Positions 51,996 to 60,240 of a stretch of 64,000 bases of DNA are shown here, one piece after another. The position numbers and the translations under genes are program-made. The stretch lies in assembly GCA_902619165.1 (NCBI GenBank), contig CACNDI010000001.1:170522-234521 (forward strand), read 5' to 3'. Within the stretch, counting starts at the first letter, position 1; each line of letters opens with the position of its first letter. The notes beneath the pieces are model-generated. The model saw nothing but the letters and a program-made list of their open reading frames with translations. It had not been told where the DNA came from and did no database searches. The DNA is from an uncultured Alphaproteobacteria bacterium (lineage in GTDB: Bacteria; Pseudomonadota; Alphaproteobacteria; Rhodobacterales; Rhodobacteraceae).

Positions 51996-52442
51996 TTATT
52001 CTTTAAGTAATTCACAGTTTTCTAGACCAACTGCCATACAAGCTTCAGCAAGTTTCTTAGATTTATTGATATTAGCCTCAGAAATGCTAAACTCATCTTC
52101 AATCATTAAATGATAACCTATATCAACTTTATTATCGATTAAAGCTGCGAGATAAAAAAAAGTATGTGCGGCAACTAAGTCATTTTTTACCTTTTCGTTG
52201 TAAGCATATAGGTTCCCTAAAAACTCAAGCGCTGGTAAATAACCAGCTTTTGCAGACAATTTTAAGTAACTGACCCCTTCAAGAATGTCTGTCTCAACAG
52301 TCTGGTCTATAGGTGAAATGAGCATATTACCTAAAAAATAAGTAGCAAATTTATTACCATTTTGTGCTAGGGGAAATAATACTTCATAAGTTTCCAAATG
52401 ACTTTTTGCGTAAAAAAGGGATATGATGTCCTCTTCATTCAT
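51996..52442 (-). CDS. Short Sel1-repeat protein
   Basis: A 148-residue soluble protein with no signal peptide. It contains two or three Sel1-type helical repeats: KFATYFLGNMLISP, GVSYLKLSAKAGYLPALEFL and an AAHTFFYLAALIDNK segment. It probably binds proteins in the cytoplasm. It lies 16 bases after the hibernation factor gene and is likely cotranscribed with it. Its terminal SKKLAEACMAVGLENCEL is also seen in the larger Sel1 protein. Confidence 0.72.
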   Translation of the reverse strand: MNEEDIISLFYAKSHLETYEVLFPLAQNGNKFATYFLGNMLISPIDQTVETDILEGVSYLKLSAKAGYLPALEFLGNLYAYNEKVKNDLVAAHTFFYLAALIDNKVDIGYHLMIEDEFSISEANINKSKKLAEACMAVGLENCELLKE

Positions 52443-52458
52443 AATGCACTCGTTTTTA

Positions 52459-53082
52459 CTAACTCTCTGAGGAGTTGTGGTTTTTGGCTATGGTTTTCTC
52501 TCGACTTCCTCTTGGATCAATCCAACCAATGTTACCATCCTTCCTATAGTAAACTAAGTTTAATCCTGAATGCGAAGCATTTCTGAAAAATATGCAACTT
52601 TCATTTTCTAGTTCTAGGCGCATAACAGCTTGTTCGACTGTTATTTCCTCTATCTTATACGATAATTCTGCAATCACAGGCAAACTATCCCCATCGTTAC
52701 CATCTATCTCATCTTCATCTAAATTCAAAACACTTTGATAAACCCTTAATGGTTCATCAGTTGATGAAATGTTTTTATTTTCAATATTCCTGTGACTCTT
52801 CATCCTTCTATGATAACGCCTCAGTTTTTTTTCTATATGATCTAAAGCATCCTCATAACTGGTATTTGCATCCTTTCCTCTACCCGTAGCATCTAATTCA
52901 ATTTTGTTCTTGAGATATACTTTTAACTTAGCTTTAAAGTTCCCAATTCTTTTTTCTAAGGTAATTTGAGTGCTAACGGCATCATATGAATATTTGTTCA
53001 GAACTTCGCCTATCCTAGCACTACTGTAAGCTTGAAACGATTCGCCAAGTTCAATGTTTTTACCGACTATTTTTATATTCAA
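52459..53082 (-). CDS. hpf: Ribosome hibernation-promoting factor, long form
   Basis: A protein of about 207 residues. The N-terminal domain (NIKIVGKNIELGESFQAYSS, ALDHIEKKLRRYHRRMK) is the S30AE/RaiA fold that binds the 30S decoding site. The C-terminal domain (IAELSYKIEEITVEQAVMRL, RNASHSGLNLVYYRKDGNIG) is the dimerisation domain of long HPF, which pairs 70S ribosomes into 100S dimers in stationary phase. The frame extends 29 codons upstream, but the TTG at 53082 with GGAG ahead fits the family start. In other Alphaproteobacteria it follows rpoN; rpoN is not here. Confidence 0.9.
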   Translation of the reverse strand: MNIKIVGKNIELGESFQAYSSARIGEVLNKYSYDAVSTQITLEKRIGNFKAKLKVYLKNKIELDATGRGKDANTSYEDALDHIEKKLRRYHRRMKSHRNIENKNISSTDEPLRVYQSVLNLDEDEIDGNDGDSLPVIAELSYKIEEITVEQAVMRLELENESCIFFRNASHSGLNLVYYRKDGNIGWIDPRGSREKTIAKNHNSSES

Positions 53083-53227
53083 ATTTAATTCACGCTCCCG
53101 GTTTTTATTATATATCAATTCATAAAAAAAAATAGCGTTTGTTAAAAAACTCACGTTGGCGTAAACCATGTCTACGCTATTATCATTCTGATATTCGTTA
53201 ATAATTTTTCTTTATTTTCAGATTGAA

Positions 53228-54481
53228 ATGGTAAATAAAGAGCTTAAAAACGCTTCGACAAGAAATATGATAATAAACAGAGACACAATAACGCGCGCTA
53301 GTAAAGAATTGATAGGTAATATTATCAGAACCCCTACTATTCGATCTCAGCATTTAAGTAGTGAAATTAATGGAAATGTTTTTCTTAAACTAGAAAACCT
53401 TCAATATACATCTTCTTTCAAAGTTAGAGGGGCTTACACTTCTATAACACGACTAAAAGAAGAACAAAAAAAAATGGGCGTAATTGCTATGTCTGCGGGT
53501 AACCATGCCCAAGCTGTAGCTTGGTGGGCAAAAAAAGAACGTATTAACGCGACAATTGTTATGCCAGAGCATGCTCCTTTATTCAAAGTGATGAAAACAA
53601 AAAGTTTGGGTGCAGACGTTATCCTAAAGGGACGCACTTTAAATGAGTCTCAAACTTATGTTTCCGAATTGGTAAACGATAAAAAATTGACCCTTATACA
53701 TCCATATGACGATTCTAACGTTGTAATTGGACAGGGCACCCTCGGACTAGAATTTATAGAAGATATTAAAGATTTAGACCTATTAGTTATTCCTATTGGA
53801 GGGGGTGGATTGATATCAGGCGTATCAATAGTGGCCAAGGCTTTGAACCCCGCTATAAAAATATATGGAGTGCAAACTGAAAAATTTCCCTCGATGTATA
53901 ATGTGCTTTACAAAAAAGAACTTGCGATTTTAGGAGACACCTTAGCTGATGGGATTGCCGTCAAGAGGCCTGGGAAAATTACTTCGGAGATAATAAAAGA
54001 TCATGTTGACGATATTTTGCTTATTAACGAATTTGAGCTTGAAAAAGCAATTAGCTCATTATTTGAAAACGAAAGAATTGTAGCTGAAGGAGCAGGAGCT
54101 GCTGGAGTAGCTGCAATAATGAAAAATAAAGACAAATTTTCTGGCAAAAAAGTAGGAACAGTTATTTGTGGAGGAAACATTGATGCTAGGCTATTTGCTA
54201 GCATATTAAATCGAAAGCTCTTAATGGATGGAAGGATGACAAAGGTACGGATCGATATAATTGATGAGCCTGGAATGTTGGCTAGAATTTCAAATTTAAT
54301 TGCTAAGTATGGAGGCAACATTATTGAAATCTATCACCAAAGAATGTTTAATGACGTTCCAGTTAAGAATGCAAAAATTGATGCTATTATCGAAGCGTTA
54401 AGCGTAGAACACATTGCCTCTATCATAAAGGCTCTAAGGGAAGACGGATTTCAGGTTTCAGAAATAATGGAAAGATCCTAA
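53228..54481 (+). CDS. ilvA: Threonine dehydratase with ACT domain
   Basis: A 417-residue fold-type II PLP enzyme. K65 in SSFKVRGAY binds PLP, and LVIPIGGGGLISGVSI is the phosphate-binding tetraglycine loop. The C-terminal domain (~335-410, KVRIDIIDEPGMLARISNLI) is an ACT domain that binds an amino-acid effector. It converts threonine to 2-oxobutanoate and ammonia. The short single-ACT form resembles biodegradative or TdcB-like and many alphaproteobacterial IlvA enzymes, so the biosynthetic label is not certain. 46 bases separate it from pcs. Confidence 0.9.
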   Translation: MVNKELKNASTRNMIINRDTITRASKELIGNIIRTPTIRSQHLSSEINGNVFLKLENLQYTSSFKVRGAYTSITRLKEEQKKMGVIAMSAGNHAQAVAWWAKKERINATIVMPEHAPLFKVMKTKSLGADVILKGRTLNESQTYVSELVNDKKLTLIHPYDDSNVVIGQGTLGLEFIEDIKDLDLLVIPIGGGGLISGVSIVAKALNPAIKIYGVQTEKFPSMYNVLYKKELAILGDTLADGIAVKRPGKITSEIIKDHVDDILLINEFELEKAISSLFENERIVAEGAGAAGVAAIMKNKDKFSGKKVGTVICGGNIDARLFASILNRKLLMDGRMTKVRIDIIDEPGMLARISNLIAKYGGNIIEIYHQRMFNDVPVKNAKIDAIIEALSVEHIASIIKALREDGFQVSEIMERS

Positions 54482-54527
54482 CTTTCTAATTATTTGACAT
54501 ATATCCACTTTTATTTATTTTTAAGGC

Positions 54528-55265
54528 ATGAAGTTAAAAGATATTGTTTTTAAATCAAAAAAAATAAATAAATTGTTTGCTTGGGCGGCTCACATTTTCA
54601 CTGCATCAGGTCTAGTTTTTGGGTTTCTAGGCCTTATAGCAATATTAAATGGTGAACAAACTTTGGCATTTTTATTTATGGGTTTTGCTTTAGTTATCGA
54701 TGGCGTCGATGGTACTCTAGCCAGATATGTCAACGTGGAAGAAGCACTTCCAGAAGTAGATGGGAGTACTTTAGACAACGTTATAGATATGTTTAACTAC
54801 TCAATACTACCTGTACTAATGATTTATTGGTTTTCAATGGTTCCGTATAATATTGTTCACTTAACCTGCATTTCTATTTTGCTCGCTAGTTGTTACACGT
54901 TTTCTGATAAGAATATGAAAACAACAGATTATTACTTTAAGGGCTTTTCAGCGCTTTGGAATTTGCTGGTTTTCTTTCTTTTTATTTTAGATCTCGGGCT
55001 TTGGTTTAATTTCGGAGCTATATGCTTATGTTTAATATTGACGTTCATTCCGATAAAAATCATTCACCCATTCAGAGTTAAAGAGCTACGCAATTCTTCA
55101 ATACTGATGGTAGGAGTATGGTCCACAAGCGCAGTTTTTCTAATACTACATAAACACAGCATCTTGTTACACCAATTTCATGCGATGATTTTTGGACTAT
55201 TTCTGATTAGCACAACTTACTTTGTATGGATCTCCCTGAGGAGATCCTTTAAACAAAATACTTAA
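54528..55265 (+). CDS. pcs: Phosphatidylcholine synthase
   Basis: A 245-residue integral membrane protein with six to eight hydrophobic segments. The CDP-alcohol phosphatidyltransferase motif is present as IDGVDGTLARYVNVEEALPE followed by VDGSTLDNVIDMFNYS. This variant spacing, with the VDG...DNVID end, is characteristic of bacterial Pcs, which joins choline and CDP-diacylglycerol to make phosphatidylcholine at the inner membrane. It supports an alphaproteobacterial origin. The 3' end holds a strong hairpin. It converges with the pseudoazurin gene with one base between. Confidence 0.88.
   Translation: MKLKDIVFKSKKINKLFAWAAHIFTASGLVFGFLGLIAILNGEQTLAFLFMGFALVIDGVDGTLARYVNVEEALPEVDGSTLDNVIDMFNYSILPVLMIYWFSMVPYNIVHLTCISILLASCYTFSDKNMKTTDYYFKGFSALWNLLVFFLFILDLGLWFNFGAICLCLILTFIPIKIIHPFRVKELRNSSILMVGVWSTSAVFLILHKHSILLHQFHAMIFGLFLISTTYFVWISLRRSFKQNT
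55229..55248 (+). terminator. 8-bp perfect hairpin at the 3' end of pcs
   Basis: GGATCTCC-CTGA-GGAGATCC is a perfect stem of eight pairs with a four-base loop inside the last codons of pcs, followed by CTTTAAAC-type sequence with only a short T run. It may stop or stabilise the transcripts of pcs and, on the opposite strand, of the convergent pseudoazurin gene. The weak T tract lowers confidence. Confidence 0.4.
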
Positions 55266-55706
55266 TTAAGAATCAACTTGACCCAAATATTTTTCGAGCC
55301 GCTCTTTAGATTTCTTAGGAACTTTTTGGCCTTTAAGAAAATCAGTAGGATCTGCAGAGTCTCCAACTTGGATTAGAGCCACCATTCCATTCGCATAATG
55401 AGGTGTGCACCGGATTCCGTAGAGGCCCTCAACTTCCACCGTATAACTAAACTTCTTATTAATTTTACTCTTGAACTTTTTTGCCCCCTCGGGGATTAAT
55501 CCTTTTATGGACGCAGCCATATGCCCCTTATCTGTCGGTAGAAAAATTATGTTGTCGCCTACTTGGGCTTTTATAAAGGAAGGCTCAAATATCATTTTTC
55601 CTTCTTCGCCTTTATTTAGCATTTTTACTTCAATGTCAGCTGCGAAAGCAGCGGCAGATACTAAAAAACTAGCCAACAATGTTACCGTTAATGAAAAAAG
55701 TCTCAT
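55266..55706 (-). CDS. Pseudoazurin-type cupredoxin
   Basis: A 146-residue exported copper protein. The signal peptide is ~22 residues (FSLTVTLLASFLVSAAAFA). Type 1 copper ligands are H62 (in DKGHMAAS), C100 and H103 (in GIRCTPHYANGM) and M108, the classic pseudoazurin/plastocyanin set. The end of the mature protein, ALIQVGDSADPTDF, matches pseudoazurin. It carries electrons in the periplasm, often to nitrite or nitrous oxide reductase; none is in the window. A strong TAGGAGGAT ribosome binding site is present. Confidence 0.9.
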   Translation of the reverse strand: MRLFSLTVTLLASFLVSAAAFAADIEVKMLNKGEEGKMIFEPSFIKAQVGDNIIFLPTDKGHMAASIKGLIPEGAKKFKSKINKKFSYTVEVEGLYGIRCTPHYANGMVALIQVGDSADPTDFLKGQKVPKKSKERLEKYLGQVDS

Positions 55707-55802
55707 ATTATCCTCCTATACAATATGTAACTCACAAGCTGTAACATGGAGTAAATTTAAGTGGTGTCAACCAAAAATATAAAAACCCAAGAAGATTATT
55801 TT

Positions 55803-56213
55803 TTAATTAGACTGCAGTTTTTTTTGTCGTCGCACAAATATGAAACTTTGGACGCAAAAATATACATAAACAAATCCTGTGATCAAAAGCATAAGCTTTG
55901 ACAATCCTGCATAATAATTATTAAACATGCCTCTAAAAAAATCGAGCCCACCCAAAAAAGCGATTGTGCCGATAACTACTGCTATATGCATCAAAGCCTT
56001 CCTTAATGTCGGTTTTATCATTGATATAAAGCCAATAAACGCAAGTGGCACCCCGATGAAGGCAGGTATCATAGACGTTATAGAAGAACTCCCAGAAATT
56101 AATGATATAGAAATACCCCAAATGACCATAAACAAGCCATAAAGTGTTGTAAAAAACTCTATAGATAACGAGAAGACCCTAAAATCTTGGGTATTATGAG
56201 TATTTTCAGACAT
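55803..56213 (-). CDS. Four-helix membrane protein, unknown function
   Basis: A 136-residue protein with four hydrophobic segments (FFTTLYGLFMVIWGISISL, MIPAFIGVPLAFIGFISMI, LMHIAVVIGTIAFLGGLDF, LMLLITGFVYVYFCVQSFI). Its IPAFIGVPLAFIGFI region and RxALMHIAVVIG resemble a small family of unknown bacterial membrane proteins. The start overlaps the DUF2237 gene's stop region on the same strand, one base apart, so they are cotranscribed. No catalytic residues are visible. Confidence 0.7.
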   Translation of the reverse strand: MSENTHNTQDFRVFSLSIEFFTTLYGLFMVIWGISISLISGSSSITSMIPAFIGVPLAFIGFISMIKPTLRKALMHIAVVIGTIAFLGGLDFFRGMFNNYYAGLSKLMLLITGFVYVYFCVQSFIFVRRQKKLQSN

Positions 56214-56612
56214 CTAATTTCCTCCAGCATGTTTTTTTAAGTGTTCTAAATCGCAAATATCTAGGCATTTAATATTCGTTGCTTCAAGAACAACTTTAGG
56301 TGCTTTACCTGCCATTCTAGCTTCTTCCCACCTTGCCGCACAAAGACACCAACGATCCCCGTCCTTCAAACCTTCAAATTGATATTCTGGTCTGGGACTA
56401 GATAGGTCATTCCCCCTTTCTTTTGAAAACTCGAGGAACTCTGTTGTCATTATTGCACAAACAGTATGACTTCCTATGTCTCTAGGATCCCAGCTACAAC
56501 AACCGTCTCTCAAAAACCCAGTTAATGGGTCACTAGAACAGGACTCGAGTGTTGAACCAATTACATTTAATTGTGATTTTCTTGGGTCAAAGTACTCTTT
56601 TTCATCAAACAT
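56214..56612 (-). CDS. DUF2237 family protein
   Basis: A 132-residue soluble protein. NVIGSTLESCSSDPLTGFLR, DGCCSWDPRDIGSHTVCAIM and WCLCAARWEEAR are the conserved blocks of DUF2237 (cysteine- and tryptophan-rich, probably metal-binding). The function is unknown in all members I know. The C-terminal ATNIKCLDICDLEHLKKHA is also typical. An AAGGAG precedes the start. Confidence 0.85.
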   Translation of the reverse strand: MFDEKEYFDPRKSQLNVIGSTLESCSSDPLTGFLRDGCCSWDPRDIGSHTVCAIMTTEFLEFSKERGNDLSSPRPEYQFEGLKDGDRWCLCAARWEEARMAGKAPKVVLEATNIKCLDICDLEHLKKHAGGN

Positions 56613-56688
56613 CTTTCATACTCCTTAAAACCTTATTAAGTTCTATTTTTTGTAACATTTAAATATATATAACAACCTTAAATTATAT

Positions 56689-57270
56689 CTAGCTGAGCGG
56701 AATACTATTGTCATTTTTCTTATTTTGGTACTCTTCTGATAAACTCTCATATATTGACGATATACGCTCAGATATTTTCCATAAATTATCTCTACTTGCT
56801 GGCTCTAGCATACTGATCAGCTCTTTTATTGCATAACATTTCCAAAAGTAATTTTCTTTACTATATGCTCCATCCGACCTTCCAAATACTTCCGACAGAA
56901 TGTCTAAATCGTGAGCTATATTAAAAGCCTTTTTTGTATCTTGGTAATTAAAAAAATAGTAAATAGTATTAAATCCGGCCCAAGTAATAGCTGATAAACA
57001 CATTGGGCAAGGCTCATGTGTTGACAAAAATATTAAATCATCTGTGGACCTATTTTTGTTTTCGGCAAAAAATTTGTTTAACGTAGATATTTCACCATGA
57101 AAAAGCGGGTTTTCAGTTTCTTGATTAACTCCAATAGTCATGGTTGCATAGTCACTTTTAGTTAGAATAGCGCCTCCAAAAACTTTATTACCTTTCGCAA
57201 CACCTTTTTTTGTTTCTGGGATTATTTCTTCTTCGATTACCCTCAAAGCTCTTTCTATGAAATTTTTCAT
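56689..57270 (-). CDS. Cytidine/deoxycytidylate deaminase-family protein
   Basis: A 193-residue zinc deaminase. H58 and E60 (in FHGEIS) plus C88 and C91 (in HEPCPMCLSA) form the catalytic zinc site. The fold matches the tRNA-adenosine/guanine/cytosine deaminase superfamily. The length and the EPCPMC block with HGEIST resemble nucleoside deaminases rather than TadA. Its start overlaps the pobA stop by four bases (ATGA), so it is coupled to the 4-hydroxybenzoate gene, an odd pairing. Confidence 0.82.
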   Translation of the reverse strand: MKNFIERALRVIEEEIIPETKKGVAKGNKVFGGAILTKSDYATMTIGVNQETENPLFHGEISTLNKFFAENKNRSTDDLIFLSTHEPCPMCLSAITWAGFNTIYYFFNYQDTKKAFNIAHDLDILSEVFGRSDGAYSKENYFWKCYAIKELISMLEPASRDNLWKISERISSIYESLSEEYQNKKNDNSIPLS

Positions 57271-58448
57271 AATGGTATGCCTACATAGTTTTCGGCAAAA
57301 TGCGCTTGTGCAAAATTTGAATTAGACAGATAGTCTAATTCACTTATTTTTATTTTCCTGTCGAATTCTTTAGTCTCGGGAAACTCATGCATCAAAGTAG
57401 TCATCCACCAACTAAACCTCACCGCTTTCCATATTCTATTCAAAGCCGTTTTAGAGTAGTTAAATAATTTCTTATCACCCTCTCCTCTATAAAAGGCTAT
57501 AAGGCCCTCTGATAAATAATGCACATCTGACACCGCTAGGTTCAAACCCTTAGCTCCAGTTGGAGGCACAATGTGAGCAGCGTCTCCAACGAGAAAAAGA
57601 TTGCCGTATTGAAGCGGCTCGACCACGAAACTCCTCAGCGGAGCAATAGATTTCTCAATTGAAGGGCCAGTCCTTAAATTATCCTTTGAATTCTCGGGTA
57701 TTCGTTTAATTAATTCCTTCCAAAAATAATCATCCGAATAGTCCTCTGCTTTAGTGTTCACATCACACTGAAGATAGTATCTTGAAAGATTATTATTCCT
57801 CATGGAGCATAAGGCAAATCCATCACTAGTGTTGGCATAAATTAACTCATCACTGACGGGAGGGGTTTCAGACAAAATACCTAGCCAGCCGAATGGATAT
57901 ATTCTTTCATACTCTTTTCTTTGGTTTAGAGGGATTCGCTGCCTGCTAACGCCATGAAAGCCATCACAGCCTACAACAAAGTCAGATACAATTTTAATTT
58001 CTTTCCCAATTTCATCTTCGAATATTACCTCCGTCTTCGAACATTTTGGGTCGATTATATTTACGTTTTTTACCTGGAAAAAGATATTAGCTTCTCTCTC
58101 CTCCTGCTTTTGGTATAAATCTTTTGTTACTTCAGTTTGCCCAAAAATTGTAACAGTTTTACCCACAGTCTCTGAAAAAGAAACTCTGAAACCTTTATTT
58201 TCCGATGAAAGATAAGTACCTTCATGAACGAACCCATCAATATCAATTCTTTCACCTACACCAGCTTGCTTCAATATTTCTACGGTCCCACTTTCCAAAA
58301 CACCAGCTCTTATTCTTGATAATACATGGCTTTTAGTGTGTTTTTCCAAAATGATGGTGTCTATACCCTCATTCATAAGCAACTGGGATAATAATAGGCC
58401 CGATGGACCACCACCTATAATCGTTACTTGTGTTTTAAAATTTACCAT
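57267..58448 (-). CDS. pobA: 4-hydroxybenzoate 3-monooxygenase
   Basis: A 393-residue FAD monooxygenase. QVTIIGGGPSGLLLSQLLMN is the FAD fold, ILEKHTKSHVLSRIRAGVLE matches the PobA-specific region, FVVGCDGFHGVSRQRI is the DG motif, and LFLVGDAAHIVPPTGAKGL the GD motif. Length and overall pattern equal PobA. It makes protocatechuate from 4-hydroxybenzoate with NADPH and O2. No protocatechuate dioxygenase genes are in the window. The start has no Shine-Dalgarno and sits six bases past the T tract of an upstream intrinsic terminator, so expression probably depends on read-through or a leaderless-like start. Confidence 0.93.
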   Translation of the reverse strand: MVNFKTQVTIIGGGPSGLLLSQLLMNEGIDTIILEKHTKSHVLSRIRAGVLESGTVEILKQAGVGERIDIDGFVHEGTYLSSENKGFRVSFSETVGKTVTIFGQTEVTKDLYQKQEEREANIFFQVKNVNIIDPKCSKTEVIFEDEIGKEIKIVSDFVVGCDGFHGVSRQRIPLNQRKEYERIYPFGWLGILSETPPVSDELIYANTSDGFALCSMRNNNLSRYYLQCDVNTKAEDYSDDYFWKELIKRIPENSKDNLRTGPSIEKSIAPLRSFVVEPLQYGNLFLVGDAAHIVPPTGAKGLNLAVSDVHYLSEGLIAFYRGEGDKKLFNYSKTALNRIWKAVRFSWWMTTLMHEFPETKEFDRKIKISELDYLSNSNFAQAHFAENYVGIPL

Positions 58449-58454
58449 AATTAT

Positions 58455-58487
58455 AAAAAAGCGAAGGAGGCTGTTAAGCCTCCTTCG
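58455..58487 (-). terminator. Strong intrinsic terminator before pobA
   Basis: On the minus strand the sequence CGAAGGAGGC-TTAACA-GCCTCCTTCG forms a perfect ten-pair G+C-rich stem with a six-base loop, followed directly by CTTTTTT. This is a textbook Rho-independent terminator. It ends the small-gene transcript and stands just before pobA, whose start codon is about six bases beyond the T tract. Confidence 0.88.
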
Positions 58488-58505
58488 GTGACTGACGATT
58501 TAGTG

Positions 58506-58586
58506 TCAGACCCCTTTTTGCCCCTCGAAAATTTTTGTCGAGAGGGTATCTATGTCTGCTACCATCATCGAATAATCACTAGACAT
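58506..58586 (-). CDS. Very small gene (26 codons) with exceptional ribosome binding site
   Basis: This short frame begins MSSDYSMMVADID and ends FEGQKGV, then TGA. It is preceded by AAAGGAGGTG (58592-58601), which with the adjacent G gives 11 bases complementary to the 3' end of 16S rRNA, the strongest Shine-Dalgarno in the window, at seven bases from the ATG. A -35/-10-like promoter lies 40-65 bases upstream, and an intrinsic terminator 19 bases downstream. Two further hairpins lie inside the frame (58521-58545; a U-G pair holds only on the minus strand) and over its stop codon (58492-58509). It may encode a small protein, a leader peptide for pobA, or a structured RNA. I do not recognise it. 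Confidence 0.6.
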   Translation of the reverse strand: MSSDYSMMVADIDTLSTKIFEGQKGV

Positions 58587-58623
58587 TGGACCACCTCCTT
58601 TCAGTTGTTAAACTCTAATTAAC

Positions 58624-58651
58624 AATGTAAGATACTTTGTAATCTTCTCAA
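58624..58651 (-). promoter_or_regulatory. Candidate promoter of the small gene
   Basis: On the minus strand, TTGAGA (58646-58651) and TACATT (58624-58629) are separated by 16 bases. They match the sigma-70 consensus at 5 of 6 and 4 of 6 bases. Transcription would start near 58615, giving a leader of about 28 bases before the small gene's start codon. Unsupported by other data. Confidence 0.35.
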
Positions 58652-58728
58652 ACTATAAAATTTATAATTGACTTAAAGATCAGAATTGACAGTTTAAGGA
58701 AACAGCATAGCCTATTGGATGAGTCGAG

Positions 58729-59160
58729 ATGTCTATTGAGAAAGCTCTGATTGAAGCAGTTATGAAGGTCTACCAAAGCAAAGGTGTTGGGAAATTTTTC
58801 TCAATAAATTTTTTGGTGGAAATGGATGGCGAATTTGTTTTTGAAGTGTGCTTTCCTCCTGATTGTTTAAACCCTCAAGGAAATGTACAGGGTGGAATGA
58901 TCACTAGCGTACTAGATGATTGCACTGCACTATGTGTTTTGTTTTCTACTAAAGGCAAAAGATTTCCCAACACAACGGACTTCCACACAACATTCCATCG
59001 GCCATTGTCTCTAGAGCGTGCAACAATAAAGGCATCTATCTTGAAAATAGGCAAAAATATCGTTTCGGTAGAGGGTAAGATTTTTAAGGAAACGAATAAA
59101 TTGGTGGCTTCCTGTCTTCATACTGGGTTCCTTTTCGATACGCATGGAATGAAGAAATAG
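58729..59160 (+). CDS. PaaI-like acyl-CoA thioesterase (hot-dog fold)
   Basis: A 143-residue single hot-dog domain protein. NPQGNVQGGMITSVLDDCT has the Gly-Gly and the acidic residue of the PaaI/4-hydroxybenzoyl-CoA thioesterase group, where (H/N)GG...D/E is conserved. The end block FPNTTDFHTTFHRPLSLERA also fits. It removes CoA from small acyl-CoA esters, cytosolic. Divergent from the pobA leader region, sharing a 142-base gap. Next to pobA a role with aromatic CoA esters is possible. Confidence 0.85.
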   Translation: MSIEKALIEAVMKVYQSKGVGKFFSINFLVEMDGEFVFEVCFPPDCLNPQGNVQGGMITSVLDDCTALCVLFSTKGKRFPNTTDFHTTFHRPLSLERATIKASILKIGKNIVSVEGKIFKETNKLVASCLHTGFLFDTHGMKK

Positions 59161-59170
59161 TTTTTGTAAT

Positions 59171-59509
59171 CTATTCGGGTAATGTTATATTTATATTCAC
59201 GAGAACAACACCAATGACTATTAGAGCTAATCCAATCACAGACCAAAAATTGAGAGATTGATTGAAAGCAAAATAAGATACTAAAGCCAAAGTAAAAATT
59301 CCTAATCCACTCCAAGTAGCATACATTATCGCAATAGGAATAAAGTTCACAACGATTGACAAAAAGTAGAAGGAAACACCGTAGAGTAACAGTAGAGATA
59401 TAGTAGCTTTTGCGTTCGTAAAATTTTGAGACGCGGGTAACAAAAGTGTACCACTTACCTCAAAGACTATTGCGGCTAGAAGGCAGAGATATGCCGTTAT
59501 TGGTTGCAT
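59171..59509 (-). CDS. Small multidrug resistance (SMR) transporter
   Basis: A 112-residue membrane protein with four segments. The first helix has the membrane-embedded Glu17 in CLLAAIVFEVSGTLLLPAS, and YATWSGLGIFTLALVSYFAF is the dimer-interface signature of SMR proteins (EmrE, SugE, Gdx). It exports quaternary cations or guanidinium by proton exchange as a dimer. Substrate type cannot be told. Downstream neighbour of the TPR gene on the same strand, three bases apart. Confidence 0.88.
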   Translation of the reverse strand: MQPITAYLCLLAAIVFEVSGTLLLPASQNFTNAKATISLLLLYGVSFYFLSIVVNFIPIAIMYATWSGLGIFTLALVSYFAFNQSLNFWSVIGLALIVIGVVLVNINITLPE

Positions 59510-59512
59510 TTT

Positions 59513-60079
59513 TCATAAACTTTCTCCATATAATTTTTTTTCTAGCATAGGCAAAAACCTTTTACCATCCTCATTATGGGGATCGATCTCAGTCAGCCTC
59601 TTGTAGGACTTATATGCTTCACGAAAATTGCTATTGTGAATATGAATAAGCCCAGAACCAGATATTGCTCCGAAATGACGAGGCTGTCTTTTGAGCACCT
59701 CCTCAATATCTTTAAGTGATCCATAGAAATCGCCCAATAAAAATTTTACTGTTGCCCTTTTATTCCATCCTTCGACATAATCTGGATCTAATTCAATTAT
59801 TTCGCTGAACGCGATCTTTGCTTGTTCTAGTTTTCCAGCATTGAATAAGTCTAATGCTTCATCGATCTTGCTCTTGTTTGTCCTATCGATATACCCTTCT
59901 AACCACAAACTCCAAACTTCTCTTCTTATAAACCCTGAGTCAGAGGGGCTTGGCGAAGACGCTAAGTTATCAAGGAGTAATTCTATTCTGTTTTTTTCTT
60001 TTGAAGAAAGAGAGAGTGATGCTATCGAAAGCGTAAAGCAAATTGCGAGGCAGCATATATGTATTAATTTTTTTGCCAT
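59513..60079 (-). CDS. TPR-repeat periplasmic protein
   Basis: A 188-residue precursor with a signal peptide (IHICCLAICFTLSIASLSL). The mature part has three tetratricopeptide repeats: AKIAFSEIIELDPDYVEGWN, GSLKDIEEVLKRQPRHFGAI and REAYKSYKRLTEIDPHNEDG. Such proteins scaffold partner binding. It is the first gene of a two-gene operon with the SMR transporter. A 161-base gap separates it from the divergent cofD. Confidence 0.84.
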   Translation of the reverse strand: MAKKLIHICCLAICFTLSIASLSLSSKEKNRIELLLDNLASSPSPSDSGFIRREVWSLWLEGYIDRTNKSKIDEALDLFNAGKLEQAKIAFSEIIELDPDYVEGWNKRATVKFLLGDFYGSLKDIEEVLKRQPRHFGAISGSGLIHIHNSNFREAYKSYKRLTEIDPHNEDGKRFLPMLEKKLYGESL

Positions 60080-60240
60080 TGATGGATAGGTGCAGATTAA
60101 TCACTTCTTTAGAATTAGCGTAATATTCTTTTTTTCAAGCCAGAAATTAAAAACTCTATCAAATGTTTACATTTAACTTTAGCTGAGTTAATTGTACCCA
60201 CTTTCAGACACAAAAATAAAGGTTCCTAACTTTAACATAC

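Noticed and set aside
58428..58622. A plus-strand 64-codon frame across the pobA leader
   Set aside because: It has no ribosome binding site and runs antisense through the hairpins and the small gene; the minus-strand signals are much stronger.
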